27,008 nucleotides of DNA from positions 1 through 27,008 of the forward strand of contig CAYMUR010000071.1 in NCBI GenBank assembly GCA_964393615.1, in the 5' to 3' direction. The translations under genes were made by a program, and so were the position numbers. Below, piece by piece: positions 1-8,333 of the stretch (its first letter is position 1; each line of letters starts with the position of its first letter). The notes beneath the pieces are model-generated. The model was not told the origin of the DNA and made no database searches. It was given only the letters and a program-made list of their open reading frames with translations. This DNA comes from CAYMUR01 sp964393615 (GTDB taxonomy: Bacteria; Planctomycetota; Planctomycetia; Pirellulales; Pirellulaceae).

Positions 1-325
1 ACAAGTCTTTTAAAACAGCCGATTGATAGACTAAACTCCATATATCAAGTATAGTTTCGACAGCCTTGAAGGGGCAAGATTTCCAACCCCCCAAATCTTC
101 CTGCCTGATTACCTTAAATCACTATTACCATAGTACTTATTCACAAACAATGCGGATAACCGCTAGTTTTCTTGAGGGAAGTACGACAGCCATTTCTTAG
201 AACCTGCTGCTCTTTTATTCCATCCACATAGGTGGGATTTAGAGCCGTCACCCACTCTAATCGTGTCGCATCAAGTGGTCCGCCAAACCCATCCAGCGCC
301 GCATTGCATTTATTTTGAAACAATT
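1..325. other. Non-coding stretch downstream of trpA
   Basis: No gene can be supported here. A short AT-rich inverted repeat (arms AAGATTT at 76-82 and AAATCTT at 93-99, with a C-rich loop) lies about 230 bases after the trpA stop. It has no T tract, so it is a poor candidate for an intrinsic terminator. A 60-codon minus-strand frame starting with TTG two bases after the trpA stop is open, but it has no ribosome binding site and no recognisable motif. Confidence 0.5.
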
Positions 326-1123
326 TCAGGACAGCGCTTGTATGAGTGATGCAGAATATTCACCAATGTCGCGCAGGGCTGCTTCACGATCTGACGCGCG
401 CTCGTGGATTCGTCGCACGATTGCCGACCCAACAATCACTCCATCCGCTACGGGGGCCAAGGCAGAGACATGTTCAGGCTGACTAATACCAAAACCAATA
501 CAAATCGGTAGATCGGTTTGATCACGCAACCAGGAAACATTCTGGAAAAGTTCGGCGGGCAAATCAGACCGCTCACCAGTAATACCGGTCACCGATACAA
601 AATAGATAAACCCGCTCGACGATTGGGCAATTTTCACGGCCCTCTCTCGGGGGGTGGTAGGAGTGACCAGTTGAATCAGGCTGAAGTCTTCGGCAGCGCA
701 AATTCTGGACAGTTCATCCGCTTCATCCACTAACAAGTCTGGCACAATGACGCCCGATACACCTGCCAACTTGGCACGCTTAACAAACGACTCCAATCCA
801 TGGCGATACACAATCGCATAACTGACCATCATGACAACAGGGCAGGGTAGGGCAGGAGTAACCTCAGTAGTCACGTCAAAAATCTGGGAAAGCTTGATTC
901 GCTGCTCAAGAGCGCGAGTATAAGAAGCCTGAATCACAGGGCCATCGGCAATCGGATCGCTATAGGGAATCCCCAATTCACAGATGGCACTCCCTTGATC
1001 AGCAAGTTCGCGAAGGACAGCTGCAGTAAATTCCAAATCCGGATCACCAGCGGTCACAAACGGAATAAACGCTTTCCGGCCAGAGCGGCGTAATTCGGTG
1101 AACAAATCGTCGACAGCGGACAT
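326..1123 (-). CDS. trpA: Tryptophan synthase alpha chain
   Basis: TrpA cleaves indole-3-glycerol phosphate to indole and glyceraldehyde-3-phosphate. The indole passes through a tunnel to TrpB in the cytoplasmic alpha2-beta2 complex. The protein is 265 aa, the usual length for the family. The signature around residues 48-64 (CELGIPYSDPIADGP) places the catalytic acids at Glu49 and Asp60, exactly as in the E. coli enzyme. The phosphate-binding region near the C-terminus (GFGISQPEHV, then DGVIVGSAIV) is also present. The gene starts with ATG 84 bases after trpB on the same strand, so the pair probably forms a trpBA operon. No other trp gene is in the window. The identification is secure; only the operon structure is inferred. 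Confidence 0.97.
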   Translation of the reverse strand: MSAVDDLFTELRRSGRKAFIPFVTAGDPDLEFTAAVLRELADQGSAICELGIPYSDPIADGPVIQASYTRALEQRIKLSQIFDVTTEVTPALPCPVVMMVSYAIVYRHGLESFVKRAKLAGVSGVIVPDLLVDEADELSRICAAEDFSLIQLVTPTTPRERAVKIAQSSSGFIYFVSVTGITGERSDLPAELFQNVSWLRDQTDLPICIGFGISQPEHVSALAPVADGVIVGSAIVRRIHERASDREAALRDIGEYSASLIQALS

Positions 1124-1207
1124 AGCAAGTCACACTCCTAATTTCTTGGCTCCCAGCTGGTAGTCGAGTGCTGTGGAATATTCATCAATGAACGGTTGAA
1201 ACCTTGC

Positions 1208-2425
1208 TCATTCTCGATTCCGCAAGCGGGCAATTTCAGCAGCGTCTTTGTCACCTCGCCCGGAAAGGCAAACCACAATTGCCTGTTCGTTTGAATAATT
1301 TGGAGCTAAACGAAGAGCCATGGACACCGCATGCGAGCTTTCCAGTGCAGGTAAAATTCCTTCGGAGGCCGCCAGTATATCAAACCCGTGAAGAGCATCT
1401 TCATCCTCACAGGTTGTATAACGGACCCGGCCCGTTTCTTTCCAATAACTGTGCTCAGGCCCCACTCCAGGATAGTCCAGGCCCGCTGACAGAGAGTGCA
1501 CGTCTTCGGTCTGGCCATCTTCGTCCTGCATGACATAACTATAACTTCCATGCAATACACCTGGCTGGCCGTAAGTCAACGGTGACGCATGGTCACCCGG
1601 TTGCTTACCACGCCCACCTGCTTCGACTCCTACCAATTCCACTTCACTGTCTTCGACAAACGGATAAAACATACCTGCTGCATTACTACCGCCCCCTACA
1701 CAGGCGATGACCAAGTCCGGCAAGCTTCCCATGGCCTGTAAACATTGTTCACGTGTTTCCCGTCCAATCACCGACTGAAAATCTCTCACAATTCGAGGAA
1801 ATGGGTCCGGTCCCACAACCGAACCGAGGATGTAATGCGTGTTTTTGACACTTGACATCCAATCCCGCATTGCTTCGTTAATCGCATCACGCAAAGTGCG
1901 AGATCCAGAAGTGACCGCACGCACTTCGGCTCCCAGCAGCTTCATACTGAAAACGTTCGGAGCCTGACGTCGAATATCTTCTTCTCCCATGTAAACGACA
2001 CATGGCAAACCAAACCGTGCACAGGCGGTGGCAGTCGCCACACCATGCTGCCCCGCCCCCGTTTCAGCAATGACACGACCTTTGCCCATGCGCAACGTCA
2101 GCAACGTTTGGCCCAGGGTGTTATTAATTTTGTGAGCGCCAGTGTGGTTGAGATCTTCCCGTTTCAGCCAAATTTGCGCTCCGCCACCCTGTTTTGTCAG
2201 CCGCGGTGCAAAATAAAGTGGCGAAGGACGGCCCACATAAGTCTGTAAAAGCTGTAATAACTCAGCCTGAAATTGTGGATCACCCTGCGCTTCTGCGTAT
2301 TGAACTTTCAACTCGTCCAATGCACGAGTTAACGTTTCCGGGACATAACGTCCACCAAACGGGCCAAAACGACCTGTTTCATCTGGCACGCGGCTACTGG
2401 CTGGGGTACTGACGACATCGGACAT
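1208..2425 (-). CDS. trpB: Tryptophan synthase beta chain
   Basis: TrpB is the PLP enzyme that condenses indole with L-serine to make tryptophan, as partner of TrpA. The protein is 405 aa, normal for the TrpB1 family. The N-terminal GRFGPFGGRYVPETL stretch is typical. The PLP lysine is Lys99 in HTGAHKINNTLGQ, the catalytic glutamate is Glu121 in AETGAGQHGVA, and the glycine-rich phosphate loop is CVGGGSNAAG. No key residue is missing. The gene is transcribed before trpA and diverges from mutM, whose start is 86 bases away, so the two promoters must share that short region. No clear Shine-Dalgarno site precedes the ATG and no leader peptide or attenuator was recognised. Confidence 0.97.
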   Translation of the reverse strand: MSDVVSTPASSRVPDETGRFGPFGGRYVPETLTRALDELKVQYAEAQGDPQFQAELLQLLQTYVGRPSPLYFAPRLTKQGGGAQIWLKREDLNHTGAHKINNTLGQTLLTLRMGKGRVIAETGAGQHGVATATACARFGLPCVVYMGEEDIRRQAPNVFSMKLLGAEVRAVTSGSRTLRDAINEAMRDWMSSVKNTHYILGSVVGPDPFPRIVRDFQSVIGRETREQCLQAMGSLPDLVIACVGGGSNAAGMFYPFVEDSEVELVGVEAGGRGKQPGDHASPLTYGQPGVLHGSYSYVMQDEDGQTEDVHSLSAGLDYPGVGPEHSYWKETGRVRYTTCEDEDALHGFDILAASEGILPALESSHAVSMALRLAPNYSNEQAIVVCLSGRGDKDAAEIARLRNRE

Positions 2426-2511
2426 GTAGGTTATCGTAACATCACAATGCGTCTGTGTCGATTGAAAGACATGAAATTCATCGTCCCTTCAGACGAAAAT
2501 CAAGTGGAGAC

Positions 2512-3375
2512 ATGCCAGAACTTCCCGAAGTAGAAACAATGCGGCGAGGCATCTTGGGCATTTTGGGTGGACGCATTGAGAAACTGCATTGGCTCCGGCG
2601 TCCCCTCAAGCCCATTGCGACACAACCTTCTCGCCCCGTTTTCCGCCGCCGTGTTCTCGGCCAGCAAGTCGTTGCCGTCGACCGTATTGGCAAGCGGGTG
2701 GTCATACGTCTCGGGACAGGTGACTCAATCGTCGTCGAACCTCGCATGACAGGCCTGGTACTGCTGGGTGAACCGCCAAATGAATCCCATCTGCGTTGGC
2801 ACATGCAACTTACAGACACAACTGCTAACGACGTTTGGTATTGGGACCGACGCGGACTCGGTTCGGTTCGGCTGTTCACACCAGAGTCTCTGCAGCAAAC
2901 CCTAGGACCTGACTGCATTGGTCCCGACGCATTAACAGTCACGCCAAAAGTTCTGCAAAATCAATTTTCGACAAGCCGTCGTGAAATCAAGGTGGCGTTA
3001 CTGGATCAACACCGCCTAGCAGGTATGGGAAATATCTATGTTTCCGAAGTCTTGCACATGGCTAGAATCCACCCTGGTACACCGTGTAACCAATTGCGTG
3101 GAAAAGAATGGCAGATTCTGCAGCGTTGCATGCGCCAGGTTTTAGAGGATGCTATCGCGCACGAGGGTTCCACACTATCAGACGGAACTTATCGTAACGC
3201 CCTGAATCAATCAGGAAACTACCAGAACCAGCACCGTGTCTACGCCCGTGAAAAACTTCTTTGCATGACTTGTCATTCCACACAAATTGTCCGTATCGTT
3301 CAGGCTCAACGTTCGACTTTTTACTGCCCACATTGTCAAACAAAACGCCGGTCCAGATCTCCAGGGCGCAAATGA
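2512..3375 (+). CDS. mutM: Formamidopyrimidine-DNA glycosylase (Fpg/MutM)
   Basis: Fpg/MutM excises 8-oxoguanine and formamidopyrimidines from DNA and then nicks the abasic site, in base-excision repair. The frame is open from 2455, but the start is set at 2512. The enzyme needs Pro as residue 1 after Met removal, and MPELPEVETMRRG begins there; a GGAG lies just upstream at 2506-2509. In the 287-aa product Pro2, Glu3 and Glu6 form the catalytic N-terminus. Lys61 (GKRVV) is the hairpin lysine, and GMGNIYVSEVL (171-181) is the H2TH DNA-binding region. A C-terminal zinc finger uses Cys251, Cys254, Cys272 and Cys275, with Arg267 between the pairs. All key residues are present. The gene diverges from trpB with no functional link. 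Confidence 0.96.
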   Translation: MPELPEVETMRRGILGILGGRIEKLHWLRRPLKPIATQPSRPVFRRRVLGQQVVAVDRIGKRVVIRLGTGDSIVVEPRMTGLVLLGEPPNESHLRWHMQLTDTTANDVWYWDRRGLGSVRLFTPESLQQTLGPDCIGPDALTVTPKVLQNQFSTSRREIKVALLDQHRLAGMGNIYVSEVLHMARIHPGTPCNQLRGKEWQILQRCMRQVLEDAIAHEGSTLSDGTYRNALNQSGNYQNQHRVYAREKLLCMTCHSTQIVRIVQAQRSTFYCPHCQTKRRSRSPGRK

Positions 3376-3519
3376 ACGTCTCGCTCCATGCGTTATGTTT
3401 TCTCGTTGTTCCAGGTCGGTGAGACACAAACCGGCAGGGTGCAAACCATTTTACCCGTTCTATAATGAGACTCTAATTCATCGTGACGCCATGGCAGATA
3501 GTGCCCATTCTGCAATACT

Positions 3520-3577
3520 GGCGGTTTAGTCACGAACGCTCAACAGGCGGTTTAGTCACGAACGCTCAACAGGCGGG
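3520..3577. repeat. 26-bp tandem direct repeat, two perfect copies plus a 5-base start of a third
   Basis: Copies at 3520-3545 and 3546-3571 are identical, and 3572-3576 repeats the first five bases (GGCGG). Each unit contains TTTAGTCACGAACGCTC. The array lies in non-coding DNA about 145 bases after mutM. It is one of several short arrays with unrelated units in this window. Confidence 0.9.
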
Positions 3578-3727
3578 CTGAAACACTGATCGCTTCACCG
3601 AATCGCTCCATTCAAGCCAAGTGTGGGATAACACGAAATGTGTCAACCATGGCAGTCACGTATTTCAAACCGGCAACTGGTTCACGGCTCAGCTCCACGC
3701 CCAACCCGAGAAGATTATACATTTCAT

Positions 3728-3814
3728 TTAAAACCGGTAGGCAAGTAGCAACACAGCCAGTCCAAATCCCACCAAATCAATCAGCAACAAACCTAAAGAA
3801 AGTAGACGTTTCAT
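3728..3814 (-). CDS. Possible 28-aa membrane peptide
   Basis: This ATG-initiated frame encodes 28 residues beginning MKRLLSLGLLLIDLVGFGLA and ending in LLLAYRF and a TAA stop. Almost the whole peptide is one hydrophobic helix, with positive charges at the N-terminus (Lys2, Arg3) and one Arg at the C-terminal end. That is typical of a single-pass inner-membrane peptide. The start is well supported by AGGGAGGG six bases upstream (3821-3828 on the plus strand), one of the best ribosome binding sites in the window. It stands alone in a gene-poor stretch. No family is recognised; it could be a regulatory membrane peptide, a toxin-like peptide or a chance frame. The sequence shows the start signal and the helix; function is unknown. 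Confidence 0.5.
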   Translation of the reverse strand: MKRLLSLGLLLIDLVGFGLAVLLLAYRF

Positions 3815-4205
3815 CAGGTACCCTCCCTGTTCAAGCTTTCATTTCGTTTCCAAATTCAGGCCCCACGACACAACCAACGCTGGCAGCAGAAAATATAGTC
3901 GTGACAACCGTTTTGATTTTTTTATGCATTTTTAATGCCAACAACAAATCCGTTACCAAACAGTTGTTAATGACTTAAAAAATGGCACCGCTCGAATGCT
4001 AGCGTCAAACCGCATTTTAATCTTCAAAGTTCAGGCGCAGCCTGATGGCGACAGTGCGCCGTCAATTTGACAACTTGGTAGAAAAGATTTTTTTTCTGAT
4101 GCGACGTGAACAATACTACGCCACAGCGCATACTTTTGCCAAAAAGGGCATTCAACAAGCGGCCGGTTCGTTAGCTCCAGCATTTCTGACCTTGCGACGG
4201 ACATG

Positions 4206-4328
4206 AATTCCTTCTGCCCAATACGTCGCTAGACATTTTTCCCAACCGCATCGACAAGAGAAACCTGCCACTTACAACTCGAGCAACTCCTACAATCGGC
4301 ACTGTTTTGAATGATGGCAGAAGGAATT
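4206..4328. repeat. 13-bp perfect inverted repeat pair with 97-bp spacer
   Basis: AATTCCTTCTGCC at 4206-4218 is matched by its exact reverse complement at 4316-4328. The 123-bp unit has no coding capacity. It could be a miniature inverted-repeat element, a long stem or a chance match. No target-site duplication was recognised at its edges. Confidence 0.4.
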
Positions 4329-4462
4329 TCCGCTAACACGCTGAGTTGACAAGACTACGTCCAGGAAACATGCGATTATTCTGAAAGTAGAAAGTGTATT
4401 CTCTGCGACACCATGGCTCTTAATATCATTCACCTTGTCTGCCGTCGGCTGGTAATATCACA

Positions 4463-5245
4463 GTGTTACTGGATAAAAAAGTAATCGTTGTACTTCCCGC
4501 GTATCGCGCCGAAAAGACGCTGGAAAGAACTTTTGCTGAGATACCTCAGGACGTTGTTGATGAAGTTCTATTGGTCGACGATGCCAGCAATGACGGTACG
4601 GTTAAACTTGCTCGAAAACTTGGCATTCAAACATTTGTTCATGACCACAATCTTGGATACGGCGCCAATCAGAAGACTTGTTACCAAGAAGCATTGCGCG
4701 CCGGTGGCGACATTGTTGTCATGCTTCACCCCGACTACCAGTACGACCCCCGACTCATTCCCGCTATGGCCGGAATGATTGCCTCAGAAATTTATGATGT
4801 CGTACTCGCTTCTCGAATACTCTCTGGCGAATCATTAAAAGGCGGAATGCCCCTTTATAAATACCTTGCCAATCGGATGTTAACTAGCTTTGAGAACCTG
4901 ATGCTAGGTTCTCACCTGTCAGAGTTCCATACAGGATATCGCGCTTTTTCCCGCCATGTCCTAGAATCTTTGCCACTGCTGGCAAACTCCAATGACTTTG
5001 TATTTGACAACCAGATTCTTGCGCAAGCAGTCCACCAAGGCCTGAACATTGGGGAAATCTCTTGCCCCACGAAATATTTTCCAGAGGCGAGTTCCATCAA
5101 TTTCTACCGATCTTGCCAATATGGACTGGGAGTCATCGGCACCAGTGTCAGCTACCGTTTGGCTCTCCTAGGGATCGTAAAACCAAAAATATTTTCGAAA
5201 GACCCACAGTTCTGCCTGCCGCCGCAAACGATTAGTCCTACTTAG
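4463..5245 (+). CDS. Family 2 glycosyltransferase (polyprenyl/dolichyl-phosphate sugar transferase-like)
   Basis: This 260-aa protein has a GT-A fold signature of glycosyltransferase family 2. VVLPAYRAEKTL starts the nucleotide-binding part, LLVDDASNDGT (37-46) carries Asp39-Asp40, and GYGANQKTCY follows. The usual DxD region appears as MLHPDYQYDP (87-96), and TGYRAFSR lies further on. It probably moves a sugar from a nucleotide donor onto a lipid carrier or cell-surface glycan at the cytoplasmic face of the membrane. No membrane helix is obvious, so it is likely soluble or peripheral. The start is GTG; an upstream in-frame stop at 4421-4423 leaves no other good start, and the ribosome binding site is weak. 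The rhamnose genes rmlC and rmlD follow on the same strand, suggesting a polysaccharide role. The acceptor is unknown. Confidence 0.87.
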   Translation: MLLDKKVIVVLPAYRAEKTLERTFAEIPQDVVDEVLLVDDASNDGTVKLARKLGIQTFVHDHNLGYGANQKTCYQEALRAGGDIVVMLHPDYQYDPRLIPAMAGMIASEIYDVVLASRILSGESLKGGMPLYKYLANRMLTSFENLMLGSHLSEFHTGYRAFSRHVLESLPLLANSNDFVFDNQILAQAVHQGLNIGEISCPTKYFPEASSINFYRSCQYGLGVIGTSVSYRLALLGIVKPKIFSKDPQFCLPPQTISPT

Positions 5246-5250
5246 TGGTA

Positions 5251-5382
5251 TCACAAACATGCTGCAGAACCGACAGCTATCGCGCCGTACAGCAACAAGA
5301 ATGTTTTGGCAAACATTCCTTTCCACCACGGTTCCAGCTTCTGTGCTGGCTTTTCTAACGTCAGACCATCATAATATGCCAT
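5251..5382 (-). CDS. Small membrane protein, 43 aa, unrecognised
   Basis: This ATG frame of 43 codons ends in TGA, five bases from the convergent glycosyltransferase stop. It begins MAYYDGLTLEKPAQKLEPWW: a polar, charged 18-residue head, then Trp-Trp at the membrane interface. The C-terminal part, KTFLLLYGAIAVGSAACL, reads as one transmembrane helix running to the last residue. The composition is strongly protein-like, with a charged head, paired aromatic residues and a clean helix. An AAGGG lies about 10 bases before the start, which is a weak ribosome binding site. The topology suggests a tail-anchored small protein with a cytoplasmic head. No family is recognised and no function is assigned. 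The alternative is a chance frame, but the organised layout argues against it. Confidence 0.6.
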   Translation of the reverse strand: MAYYDGLTLEKPAQKLEPWWKGMFAKTFLLLYGAIAVGSAACL

Positions 5383-5562
5383 GTTGTTCAAACCCTTGTT
5401 TCAGGGCCCCCTAAGGTAGAAGGCAAATCGAAGAGACATTCACGTCTCCATGTTCCCATTTTGATGCCCCGATTCTTGTTCCAAGTCGTCCTGCAATTCA
5501 TTGCTGGAAAGCTGGCGCCCAGCCACTAGTAATATGCCTCTTTATTTCCGAAACCAACTATC

Positions 5563-6114
5563 ATGCAAATTAGTGACACCACTATTCCGGCTGTGAAACT
5601 GGTGACACACCCGCGATTTGGTGACGAGCGGGGATTTCTCATGGAAACCTTCCAGGCCACAAGGTTTCGGCAAGCAGGAATCACGGTAGATTTTCAGCAG
5701 GACAATCTCTCCTACTCAATGGCACGCGGAACAGTGCGTGGGCTGCACTTTCAAATTCCACCGGCTGAGCAAGCAAAACTGGTTTTCGTTTTACAGGGCG
5801 CTATTGTTGATGTGGCCGTCGATCTGCGTTCCGACTCACCTACCTTCGGCAAACACGTCAGTTGCGTCCTTGACGATCAACAAGGTTCGCAACTTTACAT
5901 TCCTACTGGATTTGCACACGGTTTTGCCACACTGCAACCAAATACCCTGGTCTACTATAAGATCTCGTCTCCCTATTCACCGGATCACGAACGTGGACTT
6001 CTCTGGAATGACCCGGATATGGAGATCGATTGGCAAGTGTCGACTGAAAACGCAGTCCTTTCGGAGCGTGATCAGTTCCATCCTCGATTACGAGAACTCA
6101 AACCCTATTTTTAA
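5563..6114 (+). CDS. rmlC: dTDP-4-dehydrorhamnose 3,5-epimerase
   Basis: RmlC (RfbC) epimerises dTDP-4-keto-6-deoxyglucose at C3 and C5 to dTDP-4-keto-rhamnose, the third step of dTDP-L-rhamnose synthesis in the cytoplasm. The protein is 183 aa, the standard length of this cupin family. Visible family features are the N-terminal DERGFLMETF, QDNLSYS, the catalytic His62 in RGLHFQ, PTGFAHGFATL (His119), the YYK segment (Tyr131-Tyr132) and WNDPD (Asp150). Nothing is missing. The ATG start lacks a clear Shine-Dalgarno site. It precedes rmlD on the same strand with a gap of about 280 bases; rmlA and rmlB are not in the window. The identification is firm. Confidence 0.95.
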   Translation: MQISDTTIPAVKLVTHPRFGDERGFLMETFQATRFRQAGITVDFQQDNLSYSMARGTVRGLHFQIPPAEQAKLVFVLQGAIVDVAVDLRSDSPTFGKHVSCVLDDQQGSQLYIPTGFAHGFATLQPNTLVYYKISSPYSPDHERGLLWNDPDMEIDWQVSTENAVLSERDQFHPRLRELKPYF

Positions 6115-6391
6115 CTTGGAGCCGGTTCAGACAGTTTCCCATTCCCTGATTTTTGATGGCAAGAAACTTGTTGTTGGATTTACCAAAGCTCGCTTTTTGG
6201 AAATTTTCCTGTAGATGTAAATAACATGAATGACATTTGGATGATCCGTGTAATGACTGCCTCTCTAAGGTACTTGATGTCCATTGTGATAAAGGAATCC
6301 TTGAGTTGGTAAACACCAGCGTTCAGCTTCATGTAAAGAATGATCAAGTGTCTTGAAAGACCGGTACACTGTTTCGTTTCGGGATCCTGGT

Positions 6392-7252
6392 ATGCGATTG
6401 GACAAATTTTCAGGAACGGCTCTCGTGCTGGGCAGCCAGGGCCTGCTTGGCCGAGCCTGGTGTCGCCTATTGCTCAATAAGAAAATCCAACACCGCCCCT
6501 TGGACCGAACAGTGTTGGACATTACGGATGAACGATCGCTGGCCCAGCAGATCACGAGTAAAACTCCATTAGTTATCAACACGGCGGCTTTTACCGACGT
6601 CGATGCGGCGGAACACAACCCCGATCTAGCGCAACAGGTTAACGCGACGGCCGTCGGATACTTGGCCCAACGCTGCCAAGCGGTGGGGGCCACGTTGATC
6701 CACTATTCGACGGACTATGTGTTTAACGGTCGATCCAGCCAGCCGTACAACGTGGCCGTATCACATGACCCAATCAACGTGTACGGTCGGTCCAAATCGG
6801 CAGGCGAAACACTTCTCCAAGCATCCGGGTGCGCCCATCTCTTGATTCGTACCAGTTGGCTTTACGCACCCTGGGGCAAAAATTTTGTCCGTACAATATT
6901 GGCCCGACTGAGCCAAGACGGCACTGTCCGCGTCGTGACAGATCAACGCGGACGCCCCACCAGCGCTACGCATCTCGCAAGGTCATCCTGGGAACTGTAT
7001 ACCCGTGCTGAACGAGGTACCTTTCATATTTGCGACGCAGGGGAATGTACCTGGTACGAATTCGCCCAGGAAATCGCGCGGATCAGTAACACATCTGGAC
7101 AAATCCAGGCATGTACCACTGCCGATTTCCCCCAAGCTGCACAACGTCCCCCTTACAGTGTCCTCGACCTTACACAGACATCCACCCTACTCGGTACCTT
7201 GCCGATTTGGCAGGAAAATCTCGCAGAGATCCTCCAAGAACTACCATCCTGA
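6392..7252 (+). CDS. rmlD: dTDP-4-dehydrorhamnose reductase
   Basis: RmlD (RfbD) reduces dTDP-4-keto-rhamnose with NAD(P)H to dTDP-L-rhamnose, the last step of the pathway. It is an extended short-chain dehydrogenase. The nucleotide-binding GSQGLLGR lies near the N-terminus, followed by NTAAFTDVD, the substrate/catalytic segment YSTDYVFNG, and the catalytic YGRSK (YxxxK). RTSWLYAPWGKNFV and DQRGRPTSA are also typical. The frame is open from a TTG at 6353, but the ATG at 6392 places the Rossmann fold close to the N-terminus and gives 286 aa, the family norm, so it is preferred. Neither start has a strong ribosome binding site. The gene converges with the minus-strand TIM-barrel gene, 76 bases away, and no terminator is visible between them. 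Confidence 0.93.
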   Translation: MRLDKFSGTALVLGSQGLLGRAWCRLLLNKKIQHRPLDRTVLDITDERSLAQQITSKTPLVINTAAFTDVDAAEHNPDLAQQVNATAVGYLAQRCQAVGATLIHYSTDYVFNGRSSQPYNVAVSHDPINVYGRSKSAGETLLQASGCAHLLIRTSWLYAPWGKNFVRTILARLSQDGTVRVVTDQRGRPTSATHLARSSWELYTRAERGTFHICDAGECTWYEFAQEIARISNTSGQIQACTTADFPQAAQRPPYSVLDLTQTSTLLGTLPIWQENLAEILQELPS

Positions 7253-7328
7253 AGTTGCCAGGACAAATGAGGATAAGTCATAGAAAATCTTAAAGAATCT
7301 TCCAAAAACGCAATTTCTACGCGGTCGC

Positions 7329-8333
7329 TCAAAAATGATTGAGAACCCGTTCGACCACCGATTGGCATTTCTGTAATCCAGTGCGGGCCACTGTCATCGC
7401 ATCCAGCTTCCAGTAATCGGGATTAAAAAGTTCCAATGATAGCATGCACCGATTATGATTCACTGCCAACGCCGCCAAAACCTGGTTCCATGGCGCGACA
7501 CCATCGCCCGGATAGATTCGATGCGCATCGGTTAACTCTTCGCGACGGGGATTGGCCGGGTAATCGTTGAGATGGAAACAATGGATGGCCTGGTGCCCTA
7601 ATAAATTCAGGCCAGCATAGTCCGATCCTCCTTTGTAAATATGGTAGACATCTGGAAGCAGGCACGCATCAGGATGGCCCGATTCGATCGCCACCAAAAC
7701 CGCTTCACCAAGACGAGAAAGATTCTCTGAAAACCCCCAGACTTCCACCTGCGCCACCACGCCAATTTGACGTCCCACTTCGAGCAGCACAGCATAACGA
7801 TCAGCAGCAGCCAACAAATCAAGTGCATACCCTTTTGATGTCGCACCAACAGGCGGAGCTGCAATCCTCGTACCACCGATCTGCCGGACAAGATCCATTT
7901 CCCGTCTGGCTCGTTCCAGTCCTTTGGCGCGGCGGGCCGGGTCGTTCACGATCCACTCCGCAAATCCAATCGCACTGGGAATCTCCAAACCAAGGCCTTC
8001 ACAACGTTTGCCAATATCTCGCAGTGAACCGCCGGATGCTCGGTATTTCTCGATGTCACCGATCCACGGTTCGATCCCGTCGTAACCTGATTCGGCCGCT
8101 AATTCGATCTGCTCTAGCAGCGACAAGGTCTGGCCACGCACCGTACTTGTATTCAGACAAAATTTGAATACAGACTCGTCGACCTGTTCTGTCCCAAAAG
8201 TGCTGGGCGGCAACGCCCCGTACATGGTGGCGACTCCCGCTCCTGTAGCAGCACTGACCATCATCTCACGACGAGAAAGTGAACTGGAAGTTTCCACCGT
8301 CGGCGTCTTAGAGATCGTCGGCGTCTTCAACAT
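7329..8333 (-). CDS. Tat-exported sugar-isomerase-like TIM-barrel protein
   Basis: This 334-aa protein belongs to the xylose-isomerase-like TIM-barrel superfamily (sugar phosphate isomerase/epimerase, AP endonuclease 2 fold). The likely metal-binding residues are Glu197 (VEVWGF), Asp228 (LPDVYH), His254 (FHLNDY) and Glu301 (LSLELF). The N-terminus has a twin-arginine motif (SRREMM, Arg21-Arg22) followed by a small-residue hydrophobic run, so it is probably folded in the cytoplasm and exported. The frame is open from 8369, but the ATG at 8333 has AAGGA 7-8 bases upstream and is preferred. Before the Tat motif, a 17-bp near-duplication in the DNA gives a doubled KTPT peptide. Such proteins include isomerases, dehydratases and keto-sugar lyases; the substrate cannot be read. 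It follows lexA on the same strand after 160 bases. Confidence 0.88.
   Translation of the reverse strand: MLKTPTISKTPTVETSSSLSRREMMVSAATGAGVATMYGALPPSTFGTEQVDESVFKFCLNTSTVRGQTLSLLEQIELAAESGYDGIEPWIGDIEKYRASGGSLRDIGKRCEGLGLEIPSAIGFAEWIVNDPARRAKGLERARREMDLVRQIGGTRIAAPPVGATSKGYALDLLAAADRYAVLLEVGRQIGVVAQVEVWGFSENLSRLGEAVLVAIESGHPDACLLPDVYHIYKGGSDYAGLNLLGHQAIHCFHLNDYPANPRREELTDAHRIYPGDGVAPWNQVLAALAVNHNRCMLSLELFNPDYWKLDAMTVARTGLQKCQSVVERVLNHF

Larger units (their letters stand above)
3376..4462. other. Long gene-poor stretch between mutM and the glycosyltransferase
   Basis: This stretch of nearly 1.1 kb has no long convincing gene. It holds a perfect 26-bp tandem duplication (3520-3571), a 28-codon minus-strand membrane-peptide ORF with a strong ribosome binding site (3728-3814), and a pair of 13-bp inverted repeats (4206-4218 and 4316-4328). 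A 112-codon plus-strand frame at 3640-3978 overlaps the small ORF; its composition does not look coding and it was not called. No promoter for the glycosyltransferase could be assigned. Confidence 0.5.

Noticed and set aside
141..323. 60-codon minus-strand frame directly after trpA
   Set aside because: It starts with TTG two bases after the trpA stop, has no ribosome binding site and no recognisable motif. A chance frame is the simpler explanation.
3520..3577. CRISPR array from the repeated 26-bp units
   Set aside because: The copies are directly adjacent with no spacers, and no cas gene is in the window. The same reasoning excludes the other tandem arrays.
3640..3978. 112-codon plus-strand frame
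   Set aside because: Composition is not coding-like (Thr/Pro/Asn-rich, no domain), and it overlaps the better supported 28-aa ORF on the other strand.
5299..5318. Perfect hairpin GAATGTTT-TGGC-AAACATTC after the glycosyltransferase as a terminator
   Set aside because: It has no T tract, is AT-rich, and falls inside the proposed 43-aa coding sequence on the other strand.
6098..6316. 72-codon minus-strand frame between rmlC and rmlD, and a 28-codon plus-strand frame nearby
   Set aside because: Neither has a ribosome binding site or a sensible composition.
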